64,000 nt of DNA from Gemmatimonadota bacterium (GCA_022825135.1 JAJDYN010000025.1:99865-163864); one strand, 5' to 3'; positions 55,143-64,000 are shown, numbered from the stretch's first letter. Notes: generated from the letters alone by a model not told the origin. Made by a program: numbers and translations.

Positions 55143-55515
55143 GTGCCGCTGAGTGTGCAGGAGACCATCGGACGGTTGGACGGCGACGACGCCGAGGTGT
55201 TCGGTCTTCTCCGCACGATCGAGGTAGACGCCGCCGGCAACGTCTACGTTCTGGGGGGAGCAGACTTCCGATATTCACGTATTCGATCGAGACGGCGGTC
55301 ACATCACTTCATACCGCCGGCGAGGGCAGGGCCCTCGAGAGCTCCTGGGCATTCGTGGCTCTGATCTCGATTCCGAAGGGGTTCTTCACGTCGCGGATGT
55401 CGCCAACGGGCGGATCAGCACCTTCGAACTCGATGGAGACACTCTTGCCTTCAGGACGGTGACAACTTTGAGGTTCCCTCCAACGGACGTTTGTGTACTC
55501 GGAGGACGACGGTAG
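55143..55515 (+). pseudogene. Frameshifted fragment of a 6-bladed beta-propeller gene
   Basis: The frame reads VQETIGRLDGDDAEVFGLLR and TIEVDAAGNVYVL, then a run of six G (55253-55258). One G less would continue as GEQTSDIHVFDRDGGHITSY and RRRGQGPRELLGIRG, SEGVLHVADVANGRIS, up to a stop at 55513-55515. This is the pattern of BF3866/NHL-like propellers. The signal peptide and later blades are missing, so it is a fragment with a frameshift. A sequencing error in the G-run is possible for the shift but not for the missing ends. Confidence 0.65.
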
Positions 55516-55641
55516 GTTCTGCGCCAGCCCGGAGGGCCAACTGATCCCACGATCAGCGCGCCGGCGTCGATCTTGAGTCGCTTCCAGGAGACGAGCTTCT
55601 GCGACGGTGTGAGATGTCGGGGCGTAAGATGCCGGCCAGGA

Positions 55642-57000
55642 TCAGTACAGCAGATACCGCTCCCGAACCTGCCGGAACCCGTCCAGATCCGGCTGCCATG
55701 CGGCGCGCACCTCCTCCAGGGACGCCCCCGCCTCGACCGCCAGCCGCAGCCGGTCGGTGCCCGCGAGGCGGTCGAAGGCGGCTTCGCGCCATTCCCACCG
55801 GTCGCCGGAAAGCGCGGCCGCTTCGATAATCGCAGCCACCGCGGCCTCGGTGGGATCGTAGCCAGGGTCGGTGGCGACAAGCCGTACCCCTCCCACCTCG
55901 ACCCCGCCGTGCTTGCCGTCCCCGGGGTTTTCGGGCACGAAGCGAACCGCCTCGAAGCGCACCCCGGCGATGCCGTAGCCGTTCAGGTTCGTGGCCAGCA
56001 CCTCCCCGTCCAGCCACGGCGCCCCGATCTGCTGGAAGGCTATGGGCGTGCCGCGGCCCACGGACAGGTTGGTCCCTTCGAACAGACAGGTGCCCGGATA
56101 GTGGCGGGCGCTCTCCACCGACGGCATGTTCGGGGAGGGAGGCACCCACGGCAGCCCGGTGTCCCCGAACCCGTCGCCCCGGCTCCATCCCGAGAGCGGC
56201 GCCACGCCGAGTTCCGCCTGCACCCCAAACTCGCCCCGGAAGAGCCGCGCCAGCTCCCCGGGGGTCATCCCGTGCCGCATGGGGATCGGGTACATCCCCA
56301 CGAAGGAGGCGAACGCGGGATCGAGCACGTTCCCCTGCACTTCGACGCCCCCGATCGGGTTGGGCCGGTCCAGCACCACGAAGGGGATGCCGGCCTCTCC
56401 GGCCGCTTCCATCGCCAGCGCCATGGTGTAGACGTAGGTGTAGTAGCGCGCTCCGATGTCCTGAATGTCGAAGAGGAGCACCTCGACGCCTTCCAGCATC
56501 TCCGGCGTCGGCTTGCGCGTCGCCCCGTAGAGCGAGTGGATCGGCAGCCCGGTGCGCGGGTCCACCCCGCTGTCGACGAGTTCCCCGGCTTCAGCCTGGC
56601 CCCGGATGCCGTGCTCCGGGGAATAGAGCGCGACCAGCTCCAGGCGTGCGTCCCGGTGCAGGAGGTCGATGGTGGAGACGCCCTCGCGGTCGATGCCCGT
56701 GTGGTTGGTGACCAGCCCGGCGCGGCGGCCTTCCACCAGGTGGATCGAGTCCGCGAGCAGAACCTCGACGCCGGGACGGGTTTCACCGGCCACCTGCGCG
56801 GCGGCGCCGGGAGGGGCTTCAGCGGCCGCTTGGACGTCGACGCCGGGACCGGGTTCACCGGCTGCCTGCGCGGCAACGCCGGAAGCGTCCGCGACCGGCT
56901 CGCGCCAACCCCGCGCGACCAGATTGGCCGCGAGGAGGACCGCGCCTGCGACGACCAGGCCGGCGCCGACCCGCGATTGTCGGATGCCTCCGGAAACCAT
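55642..57000 (-). CDS. namZ: DUF1343 exo-beta-N-acetylmuramidase-like protein (NamZ family)
   Basis: A 452-residue protein; ATG at 57000. Residues 8-30 form a membrane anchor or signal; an Ala/Pro/Gly-rich linker to residue 75. The DUF1343 core follows: GLVTNHTGIDREGVSTIDLL, SPEHGIRGQAEAGE, VEVLLFDIQDIGARYYTYVYT, VVLDRPNPIGG, GLPWVPPSPNMPS and YPGTCLFEGTNLSVGRGTP. The family includes B. subtilis NamZ (YbbC), which removes MurNAc from the end of peptidoglycan chains. Divergent from nagZ, with 86 bases between, which probably hold promoters for both. Confidence 0.88.
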   Translation of the reverse strand: MVSGGIRQSRVGAGLVVAGAVLLAANLVARGWREPVADASGVAAQAAGEPGPGVDVQAAAEAPPGAAAQVAGETRPGVEVLLADSIHLVEGRRAGLVTNHTGIDREGVSTIDLLHRDARLELVALYSPEHGIRGQAEAGELVDSGVDPRTGLPIHSLYGATRKPTPEMLEGVEVLLFDIQDIGARYYTYVYTMALAMEAAGEAGIPFVVLDRPNPIGGVEVQGNVLDPAFASFVGMYPIPMRHGMTPGELARLFRGEFGVQAELGVAPLSGWSRGDGFGDTGLPWVPPSPNMPSVESARHYPGTCLFEGTNLSVGRGTPIAFQQIGAPWLDGEVLATNLNGYGIAGVRFEAVRFVPENPGDGKHGGVEVGGVRLVATDPGYDPTEAAVAAIIEAAALSGDRWEWREAAFDRLAGTDRLRLAVEAGASLEEVRAAWQPDLDGFRQVRERYLLY

Positions 57001-57086
57001 TACCTTGCGCCAGTCCTCGATTCCAGCAGTCCCATGGATGTTCAGCGGGCTGTCAACTTCGTCCGGGGGGAAGAAGTCGTCAACCG

Positions 57087-59120
57087 GTGCTTGCGCTGAA
57101 TAGTCGGGCGACGTCCGGTTCCAGCCGCGCGACGCCCCTTCGCACGGCGGGTCTCGCCTCCCTCCTGGCGCTAGTCCCGATCGTTGTCTCCTGCGGCACC
57201 GCGCGGTCCGGTGGCCCCTCGCCCGAGCCGGCCGCGGCGACGGAACCCCCGGTCCCGGAAACACCCCCTCAGGCCGGCAGAACGGCTCGCGCTCCGGTCC
57301 AACGAGCAGCTCCGACTTCTCCGCCCGCCGGTTCCGCCGCGGGAACACCGACCGTTGCTGCATCGCCCACAGAACCGGCTCGAGCCGCCGACGACGCATC
57401 GACCCCCGGTCCCCCGGCCTCCGCCGAACCACCCGGCGCCTGGACGTCCTCCGTATTGGAGGCGATGACCCTCGAGGAGAAGGCCGGCCAGTTGCTGATG
57501 CCCTGGACGCTCGGCGACTTCGCGCCCGCGGGCTCCGAGGACTTCGAGCGCATGGCCGAGGCGGTGCGCGATGACGGGGTCGGGGGCGTGATCGTGTCGG
57601 TGGGCTCTCCATCGGAGGTGGCCGCCAAGATCAACAACCTGCAGTCGCTGGCGAAGTACCCGCTGCTGGTCGGGTCGGACCTGGAGAGCGGGGCCGGCTA
57701 CCGCATGCGCGGGGCGGTCTACCTGCCCAACAACATCGAGCTGGGCGGCGCCACCCTGTTTCCGTCGCTGATGGCGGTGGGCGCCACGGGCGACGACAGC
57801 CTGGCCTGGGAGGTGGGCCGCGTCACCGCCGTGGAAGCGCGCGCCCTGGGCGTCCACCTCCCGTTCGCGCCGGTGCTGGACGTCAACAACAACCCGGACA
57901 ACCCGGTCATCGCCACCCGCTCGTTCGGGGAGGACCCCGCCGCAGTGGCCCGCCTCGGCGCCGCCTTCGTGCGCGGGCTTCAGGAGCACGGCGCGGTGGC
58001 GACCGGCAAGCACTTCCCGGGTCACGGCGACACCGGAGTGGATTCCCATGTGGACCTGCCCGTGATCCGCGTGGACCGCGAGCGCCTGGACCGGGTCGAG
58101 CTGCGTCCTTTCCGCGCGGCGGTCGATGCCGGCATGGGCGCCGTCATGAGCGCGCACGTATCCATCCCCTCCGTAACCGGCTCCCCCTCGATGCCCGCCA
58201 CCCTCTCCCCGGCGGTCCTCTCCGACCTGCTGCGCGGAGAGATGGGCTTCGAGGGTCTGATCGTGACCGACGCCATGAACATGGCCGCGATCACGCGCCG
58301 ATTCGGGGCCCGCGACGCGGTCGTGCGCGCGCTCGAAGCCGGCGCCGACATCATCCTCATGCCCGAAAACCCCCGTGGGGCGCGCGAGAGCCTGGTCGCC
58401 GCGGTCCGCGCCGGCCGCGTCAGCGAAGCGCGCCTGGACCGGTCGGTGGCCCGGATCCTGGAGCTGAAGGAGCGCATGGGGCTGGACCGCGAGCGCTACA
58501 CCGACATCTCCGGGATCCACCGCAAGGTCGGCATCCCGGAGCATGTGGACCGCGCCACCGAGGTCGCCGAGGCGTCGATCACCCTCCTGCGCAACCGCCG
58601 CAACCTGCTCTCGCTGCGCGGTACCCGCACGGCGAACGTCCTTTCCGTCACCTACCGCAGCCGCAGCAACCTGCTTGCCGGACGCTACTTTAATGCTCGC
58701 GTGCGCGAGACCTACCGGCGGCTGCGCACCGAAGACGTGCACGGGGACACCGACGACCGCGAGTACGAGAGCCTGCTTGCGCGGGCCTCCCGCTCGGACC
58801 TGGTCATCGTGTCCGCGTACATACTCGCGGCCCGAACCGACGGCCAGCCGAACGTGCCCAAGCCCCTTTCCGACTTCGTGCAGGCGCTGGCCGACCGGGG
58901 CGTGCCGCACATCGTCATCTCCTTCGGCAACCCCTATCTGCTCTCCGACCTTCCCGAAGCCCAGGCGTACATGCTGGCCTGGAGCGCAGCGGAGGTCAGC
59001 CAGATCGCCGCGGCGCGAGCACTCTTCGGCGAAATTCCCATCCGCGGGCGCACACCCACCCGCCTGCCTCCCTTCTTCGATATCGGGGACGGGATCCAGC
59101 TGCCCCAGAGAAGGAGGTAG
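57087..59120 (+). CDS. nagZ: Glycoside hydrolase family 3 beta-N-acetylglucosaminidase lipoprotein (NagZ-like)
   Basis: A 677-residue protein from GTG 57087. Lipobox LVPIVVSC at residues 29-36, then a long Pro/Ala linker. The GH3 domain has the NagZ signature KHFPGHGDT followed by DSH (catalytic His at about 309) and the nucleophile Asp in VTDAMNMAAI (about 393). After it comes a C-terminal GH3 domain (SVTYRSRSNLLAGRYFN, VISFGNPYLLSDLP). NagZ cleaves GlcNAc from muropeptides. It is the likely partner of the NamZ-like enzyme. Confidence 0.92.
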   Translation: MLALNSRATSGSSRATPLRTAGLASLLALVPIVVSCGTARSGGPSPEPAAATEPPVPETPPQAGRTARAPVQRAAPTSPPAGSAAGTPTVAASPTEPARAADDASTPGPPASAEPPGAWTSSVLEAMTLEEKAGQLLMPWTLGDFAPAGSEDFERMAEAVRDDGVGGVIVSVGSPSEVAAKINNLQSLAKYPLLVGSDLESGAGYRMRGAVYLPNNIELGGATLFPSLMAVGATGDDSLAWEVGRVTAVEARALGVHLPFAPVLDVNNNPDNPVIATRSFGEDPAAVARLGAAFVRGLQEHGAVATGKHFPGHGDTGVDSHVDLPVIRVDRERLDRVELRPFRAAVDAGMGAVMSAHVSIPSVTGSPSMPATLSPAVLSDLLRGEMGFEGLIVTDAMNMAAITRRFGARDAVVRALEAGADIILMPENPRGARESLVAAVRAGRVSEARLDRSVARILELKERMGLDRERYTDISGIHRKVGIPEHVDRATEVAEASITLLRNRRNLLSLRGTRTANVLSVTYRSRSNLLAGRYFNARVRETYRRLRTEDVHGDTDDREYESLLARASRSDLVIVSAYILAARTDGQPNVPKPLSDFVQALADRGVPHIVISFGNPYLLSDLPEAQAYMLAWSAAEVSQIAAARALFGEIPIRGRTPTRLPPFFDIGDGIQLPQRRR

Positions 59121-59126
59121 GGCGAC

Positions 59127-62100
59127 GTGAGACACGCCAGGCGGGCCGGAATGGCCGTCCGGTGGCCGGGGCCGGCGTTGCCGGTCCTCCTGCTCGCCGC
59201 CGCGGGAGCCTGCGATGGCCCGGCTCCTGGTTCCGGCGGGGCCGAAGGGTCCTTCGAGCCGGCGTTGTACGATGAACTCGATGCCCGGGCGAGTACATGG
59301 GTGGATGAGACGCTCGCTTCGCTCTCCCTGCGCGAGCGCATCGCGCAACTGGTCCTCCCCTGGATCCCCGGCGCGTACGCCTCGTCGAGCGACGCCAGCT
59401 TCCGCACGCTGGAGCGATGGGTGGCGGAGGAGAGCATCGGAGGCGTCGTCATCTCGATCGGTTCGCCCCACTCCTACGCCTCGCTCCTGAACCGCCTCCA
59501 GAATACGGCCCGCGTCCCGTTGCTGGTGACCGCGGACTTCGAGAACGGAGGTCCGGGGATGCGCGTCAACCATTCCTACGCCCTCCCCACCCTGCTCCCG
59601 CAGGGCGGAGGCACCAGCTTCCCGCCCACGATGGCCTTCGGTGCCATCGGCGACCCGGCGTTCGCGTACGAGTACGGGCGCATCACGGCGGTGGAGGCGC
59701 GGGCGCTCGGCGTCCACCTGAACTTCGCCCCGGTCCTCGACGTCAACTCCAATCCCGAGAACCCCATCATCAACACCCGTGCCTTCGGCGAGGACCCGGA
59801 GTCGGTGGCGGAGCTCGGGGCGGCATACATCGAGGGCGCGCGCGCCGGGGGCGTGCTCACCACGGCCAAGCACTTTCCCGGTCACGGCGACACCCGCACC
59901 GACTCGCACATCGAGCTCCCGGTGGTCACCGCGGACAGGGGCCGGCTGGAGGCGATGGAGCTGGTGCCGTTCCGGCGGGCCGTGTCCGCAGGAGTGGACG
60001 CGGTGATGACCGCCCACGTCGCGGTGCCCGCCATCCTGGGCGACGACGTGCCCGCGACGCTCTCGCCCTACTTCCTGACCGACCTCCTGCGCGAGGACAT
60101 GGGGTTCGACGGCCTGATCTTCACGGATGCGCTGCGCATGGGCGCCATCTCGCGTGGATACGGCGCGGGAGAGGCGGCGGTGCTGGCGCTGGAAGCGGGC
60201 TCCGACGTGCTCCTCGTACCGGAGGATGTGCGCGAGGCCATCGACGCGGTGGAGGTCGCGGTGCGCACGGGCCGGGTGGCGCGCGAGCGCATCGACCGGT
60301 CGGTGCGGCTGCTGCTTGCCGCCAAGGCGCGCGTGGGGCTCCACGATCGCCGCACGGTCGACCTGGCGGCCGTCGCCGACGTCGCGGGGTCGGCCCGGCA
60401 CCTGACCTTCGCCGACCTCGCCGCCGAGCGCTCGGTCACCCTGGTGCGCGACCGCGACGGCCTGGTGCCGCTGCCCGCCGGAGCCCGCCGCCGGGTGGTG
60501 AGCGTCACCTGGGCCCGCGACCAGGACCTCATCGCCGGGCGCGAGTTCGACCGGGTGGCGGCGCGCTTCGTGGACGGCTTCCGGAGCCTGCGCCTCGACG
60601 AGGGATCGGATGCGGCGGCGTACCAGGCGGTTCAGGCGGCCGCGCGCGATGCGGACGTGGTGCTCCTGAACGTGTACGTACCTCCCTTTGCGGGAGCGGG
60701 CTCGGTGGCGGTCCCGGATGCGCTGCGCGAGATGGTGCGCGAGCTGTCCGCGCGCGGCGCGGTGGTGGTCTCCTCCTTCGGCAATCCCTACTCGCTGAGC
60801 GCCTTCGAAGACCTGGGCAGCTACCTCATCGCCTGGGGCAGCCACGAGGTGTCGCAGCGCGCCGGGGCCTTCGCGCTCATGGGGGCCGCGGACATCTCCG
60901 GCACGCTCCCCATCAGCATTCCGCCCGACCACCCGGCGGGGGACGGGCTTCGCAGGGACGCGCTCCCGGAACAGGCGGCGATCCGCGATGCCGTGATGGC
61001 CGTGCCCTCGTGGGTGGTGCAGCCGCTCGAGTTCGTGACCGCAGCGCGCGCCGCCGACGACGGCCAGGAGGCGCAGGGGCAGATCTCTCCGCTGGAGGGC
61101 GATGCCGCCGCCGCGGGGATGTCGGAAGCCGTCCTGCAGGCGCTCGACCGCCGCATCCTCGAGGCCATCGCCGATTCGGCCAGTCCGGGCGCCGCGCTGG
61201 CGGTGGTGCGCCACGGCCAACTGGTGCGCCTGCGCGGCTACGGCCACCTGGACTGGGACCCCGATTCCGCCCCCGCCACTCCCTCCTCCATCTACGACAT
61301 GGCCTCGGTCACCAAGGTGATGGGCACCACCACGGCCGCCATGATCCTGGTGGACGAGGGCCGCCTCGATCTGGACGCCCCCGTTGTGCGCTACCTCCCG
61401 TGGTGGTCGGCGGGCGACCTGCGCAAGGAGGCGGTCACCGTGCGCCAGTTGCTGCTCCACCGGGGCGGGCTGCCTCCATTCCGCCGCTTCTTCCTGGAGA
61501 TGGAGGGCGTGGAAGCCTACCAGCAGGCCATCGCCGAGCTGCCCCTCGACTACGCGCCAGGCGACAGCACGGTGTATTCGGACATCGGCATGATGACGGT
61601 GGCGTGGGCGATGGAGGAGATCACCGGCGAACCCCTCGACCTCTTCCTGGACGCGCGCGTCTGGGGTCCGCTCGGGATGCAGGACACCGGCTTCCGGCCC
61701 GACTCGGCGCTGCACGGGCGGGTGGCCCCCACCGAGATCGACGCCGACTACCGGGGCGTCCACGTGCGCGGCGTGGTCCACGACGAAAACGCCTGGGCGG
61801 TGGGGGGCGTGGCCGGCCACGCCGGCCTCTTCTCCTCCGCGCGCGACATCGCCGTCTACGCGGCCATGATGCTCGACGGAGGCCGCGCCGGCCCCTGCGA
61901 CGGAATGCCGGCCACACCCTGCAGCGCCCCCCGCCCCGGGACGGTGCGCGTCGTCGAGCCTGCCACGGTGGACGACTTCACCCGCCGCCACGACGCCGGC
62001 GCCAGCCGCGCCACCGGCTGGGACACCCCCTCGGGCAACTTCTCGGCGGGCCGGTTCTTCACCGGGCGCGCCTTCGGCCACACCGGCTTCACCGGCCCCT

Positions 62101-62264
62101 CCCTGTGGGTCGACCCCGAGCTGGACCTGGCCGTGGTGCTGCTTCTGAACCGGGTCAACCCCACGCGCGAGAACAGCCGGCACGTCCCGCTGCGCCGCGA
62201 GATCCACGACCTCGCCGCCCAGGCCGTCACAGACCTCGACATCGAGCCACGGCCTCCTTCGTGA
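59127..62264 (+). CDS. GH3 beta-N-acetylglucosaminidase / beta-lactamase-fold serine hydrolase fusion lipoprotein
   Basis: A 1045-residue protein from GTG 59127 with AAGGAGG upstream, 6 bases after nagZ. Signal with AAGAC lipobox. Residues about 45-610 repeat the NagZ layout: KHFPGHGDT and DSH near 247, nucleophile region FTDALRMGAI near 331. From about 665 a class C beta-lactamase/serine-hydrolase domain begins: SVTK (SxxK, near 728), YSD in place of YxN (near 815), and HTGFTG near 985. Such fusions may act on muropeptides, with the hydrolase part as an esterase or amidase. Paralogue of the upstream nagZ. Confidence 0.9.
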   Translation: MRHARRAGMAVRWPGPALPVLLLAAAGACDGPAPGSGGAEGSFEPALYDELDARASTWVDETLASLSLRERIAQLVLPWIPGAYASSSDASFRTLERWVAEESIGGVVISIGSPHSYASLLNRLQNTARVPLLVTADFENGGPGMRVNHSYALPTLLPQGGGTSFPPTMAFGAIGDPAFAYEYGRITAVEARALGVHLNFAPVLDVNSNPENPIINTRAFGEDPESVAELGAAYIEGARAGGVLTTAKHFPGHGDTRTDSHIELPVVTADRGRLEAMELVPFRRAVSAGVDAVMTAHVAVPAILGDDVPATLSPYFLTDLLREDMGFDGLIFTDALRMGAISRGYGAGEAAVLALEAGSDVLLVPEDVREAIDAVEVAVRTGRVARERIDRSVRLLLAAKARVGLHDRRTVDLAAVADVAGSARHLTFADLAAERSVTLVRDRDGLVPLPAGARRRVVSVTWARDQDLIAGREFDRVAARFVDGFRSLRLDEGSDAAAYQAVQAAARDADVVLLNVYVPPFAGAGSVAVPDALREMVRELSARGAVVVSSFGNPYSLSAFEDLGSYLIAWGSHEVSQRAGAFALMGAADISGTLPISIPPDHPAGDGLRRDALPEQAAIRDAVMAVPSWVVQPLEFVTAARAADDGQEAQGQISPLEGDAAAAGMSEAVLQALDRRILEAIADSASPGAALAVVRHGQLVRLRGYGHLDWDPDSAPATPSSIYDMASVTKVMGTTTAAMILVDEGRLDLDAPVVRYLPWWSAGDLRKEAVTVRQLLLHRGGLPPFRRFFLEMEGVEAYQQAIAELPLDYAPGDSTVYSDIGMMTVAWAMEEITGEPLDLFLDARVWGPLGMQDTGFRPDSALHGRVAPTEIDADYRGVHVRGVVHDENAWAVGGVAGHAGLFSSARDIAVYAAMMLDGGRAGPCDGMPATPCSAPRPGTVRVVEPATVDDFTRRHDAGASRATGWDTPSGNFSAGRFFTGRAFGHTGFTGPSLWVDPELDLAVVLLLNRVNPTRENSRHVPLRREIHDLAAQAVTDLDIEPRPPS

Positions 62265-62370
62265 TCCTCCGCGACCGGCTCCTCTTCGGCCCCAGCACTG
62301 TCCACGTCGCGGCTTCGCCAGCCCGGACCGAGCACCCGCGCGCGGACGGCACCCGGTCAACAGCCCTCCC

Positions 62371-63813
62371 GTGAACGGCTTCGGGGGCGTCGACCTGGCG
62401 GTACTGGTGGCCTATCTGGCCGCCACCACTGCCTGGGGCGCCTGGCTGGGCCGCCGCCAGCGGGGCGGGGCGGACTACTTCCTGGGGAACCGCAGGCTGC
62501 CCTGGGGGGCGGTGCTGCTGTCGGTGGTGGCCACCGAGACCAGCACGCTGACGTTTCTCTCCATCCCCGGGGTGGCGTACCTGGGCACCCTGGGCTTCCT
62601 GCAGCTGACCTTCGGATACCTGGCCGGCCGGCTGGTGGTTGCGTCCCTCCTGCTGCCCGCCTACTACCGCGGCGAGCTCAAGACCGCCTACGCGCTCCTG
62701 GGCGCCCGCTTCGGCAGCGGGGTGAGGCGCCTCACCTCGGCGATCTTCATGGTGACCCGGCTCCTCGCCGATTCCGTGCGCCTCTTCGCCACCGCCATCC
62801 CGCTCGCGCTGGTGACCGGCTGGCCCTACCCGCTCTCCATCCTGGTGATCGGGGCGCTCACGGTGGTCTACACCTACTTCGGCGGCATCAAGGCGGTCGT
62901 CTGGGTGGATGCGGTGCAGATGGCGCTCTACCTGTTGGGCGCGGCCATCGCCGTCGTCGTGCTGCAGGGGCTGGTCGATGGGGGATGGGGGGCGATCCTC
63001 TCGCAAGCGGGAGCGGCAGGCAAGCTCCGCATCGTGGACCTGTCCCTCGACTTCTCGGTGCCCTACACGCTGTGGGCGGGGCTGCTGGGCGGCGGCTTCC
63101 TGGCGATGGCCTCCCACGGCACGGATCAGCTCATCGTGCAGCGACTGCTCACCTGCAAGGACCTGGCGGCCAGCCGCAGGGCGCTCATCGGGAGCGGCGT
63201 GGCGGTCGTCGGCCAGTTCGCCGTCTTCCTGCTGGTGGGGCTCGGCCTGTGGGCCTTCTACGAGAACCGCGCCTTCGACGCCTCCGACGAGATCTTCGCG
63301 CGCTTCATCGTCGAGGAGCTGCCCGCCGGCGTCACAGGGCTCCTGATCGCGGGCGTGTTCGCGGCGGCGATGTCGTCGCTCTCCTCCTCCATCAACTCGC
63401 TGGCGTCCTCCTCCGCGTACGACTTCTGGGCGCCAGCCCGCGGCATCGACGACGACGCGCGCATCCTTCGGGCCGGCAAGCTCTTCACCCTGGTCTGGGC
63501 CGGGCTGCTGGTCGGGGGCGCGGTCCTGTTCATCCCGCTGAGCGCCGGCACCAGCGCGGTCGAGGTCGCCCTCGCGGTCGCATCGCTGGTCTACGGCGGG
63601 CTGCTGGGGGCGTTTGCGCTGGGGGTCCTGTCGCAGCGCGCCACCGCCCGCGGGACCGGAGTGGGGATGGTGGCCGGGATCGGCACGGTGACGGCCATCT
63701 GGATCCTCGCGCCCGACCGCGTGGCGTGGCCCTGGTTCGTGCTCATCGGCACGGCGATCACCGTGGCGGTGGGCCTCGCGCTGGGCGGGGCCCGGACGAC
63801 CGACAGCGCCTGA
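62371..63813 (+). CDS. Sodium:solute symporter (SSS family)
   Basis: A 480-residue membrane protein with about 13 membrane segments from GTG 62371. SSS features: DYFLGNRRLPWGAVLLSVVATE, TLTFLSIPGVAYLG, GGIKAVVWVDAVQM and FAAAMSSLSSSINSLASS (Na+ site region). In this context (amino-sugar hydrolases before it and a sugar kinase after it) it likely imports MurNAc or GlcNAc, as proposed for the SSS-type MurT of Tannerella. Substrate is inferred from neighbours only. Confidence 0.88.
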   Translation: MNGFGGVDLAVLVAYLAATTAWGAWLGRRQRGGADYFLGNRRLPWGAVLLSVVATETSTLTFLSIPGVAYLGTLGFLQLTFGYLAGRLVVASLLLPAYYRGELKTAYALLGARFGSGVRRLTSAIFMVTRLLADSVRLFATAIPLALVTGWPYPLSILVIGALTVVYTYFGGIKAVVWVDAVQMALYLLGAAIAVVVLQGLVDGGWGAILSQAGAAGKLRIVDLSLDFSVPYTLWAGLLGGGFLAMASHGTDQLIVQRLLTCKDLAASRRALIGSGVAVVGQFAVFLLVGLGLWAFYENRAFDASDEIFARFIVEELPAGVTGLLIAGVFAAAMSSLSSSINSLASSSAYDFWAPARGIDDDARILRAGKLFTLVWAGLLVGGAVLFIPLSAGTSAVEVALAVASLVYGGLLGAFALGVLSQRATARGTGVGMVAGIGTVTAIWILAPDRVAWPWFVLIGTAITVAVGLALGGARTTDSA

Positions 63814-63838
63814 TGCGCGTCCCGGTCACCCCACCCCC

Positions 63839-64000
63839 GTGACCGCCCCCCTGGTCGCGGGCGTCGACGGGGGCGGCACCCGCACCCGCGTCCTGCTGCT
63901 CGCCCGCGACGGCACGACCGCCGGCCGGGCGGAAGGCCCCGCCGCCCTGGTGTGCCCCGACGACCCCGCCGCCGCGGCCCGGGTGGTCGCCGACACCGTG
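63839..64000 (+). CDS. BadF/BagG-type ATPase, amino-sugar kinase, N-terminal fragment
   Basis: From GTG 63839 the frame runs to the end of the window (54 codons). It opens with LVAGVDGGGTRTRVLLLARDG, the phosphate-1 motif of the ASKHA-fold BadF/BcrA family that includes N-acetylglucosamine kinase and MurNAc kinase. It would phosphorylate the sugar taken up by the symporter 25 bases upstream. The rest lies outside the window. Confidence 0.8.
   Translation, partial: MTAPLVAGVDGGGTRTRVLLLARDGTTAGRAEGPAALVCPDDPAAAARVVADTV

Noticed and set aside
59127..62264. Antibiotic-resistance beta-lactamase
   Set aside because: SxxK is present but YxN and KTG motifs are not; fusion to GH3 points to cell-wall sugar metabolism.
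57171..62360. A very long open frame on the minus strand across the nagZ genes (over 1700 codons)
   Set aside because: Frames opposite GC-rich genes are often open; the product is a low-complexity Arg/Gly/His/Ala sequence without any domain, and the plus-strand GH3 genes are certain.

Overview
The window is one continuous stretch of GC-rich chromosome, about 90% coding, with many lipoproteins, Tat-type and Sec signal peptides and frequent GTG/TTG starts. The gene mix best fits Gemmatimonadota, with Acidobacteriota or a related phylum as alternatives: DUF1552 and DUF1592 proteins, a TolB-propeller/amidohydrolase fusion, a SusD tail, multicopper oxidases, an iodotyrosine-deiodinase-like flavoprotein, Zn-free L31 and S14, and a GH3/beta-lactamase fusion. 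This is inferred from gene content only. No phage, plasmid, insertion sequence or CRISPR array was seen.

Layout. 1-9752: SusD tail, DUF1552 protein, ankyrin-repeat protein, an opposing TolB/amidohydrolase, and a DUF1592-type cytochrome protein. 9828-12506 (minus): a 12-codon VapC remnant, its Phd/YefM antitoxin, ferritin, and a gamma-glutamyltransferase lipoprotein. 12779-13255: RNase P RNA and tRNA-Arg(CCG). 13293-17632 (minus): pstS-C-A and two different pstB genes. 17763-25433: YkvI-like permease, a small ORF with a terminator, M28 peptidase plus deiodinase-like flavoprotein, a GCS2-CBS fusion, a NagX-like acyltransferase, and a VapBC pair. 25441-36608: aminotransferase, amidohydrolase, then a periplasmic redox block of two related multicopper oxidases, PhoD phosphatase, LVIVD protein and cytochrome c. 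36706-46874: housekeeping genes (L31B, HIT, S14, endonuclease IV, aspartate-semialdehyde dehydrogenase, QueD-type synthase, SDR, OsmC, acyl-CoA synthetase, CutA). 46897-53104: small membrane protein, DUF445, cation/dicarboxylate symporter and sugar nucleotidyltransferase, with two copies of a short hairpin-repeat element. 53118-55642: an M14 peptidase and a scar of decayed genes. 55642-64000: an apparent peptidoglycan amino-sugar salvage locus (NamZ-like, NagZ, NagZ-beta-lactamase fusion, SSS symporter, start of a BadF-type sugar kinase).

The most unusual items are: (1) two PstB ATPases whose motif losses are complementary, predicting an asymmetric heterodimer with one canonical ATP site; (2) a promoter-structured RNA-terminator module just upstream of the QueD-type gene, which reads either as a cis-regulatory leader or a free 6S-like RNA; (3) two copies of a palindromic element built of 27-nt hairpin units, both between convergent genes; (4) a novel-looking domain that is fused to one multicopper oxidase and encoded as a separate gene before the other; (5) an orphan antitoxin coupled to ferritin with only 12 codons of its toxin left.
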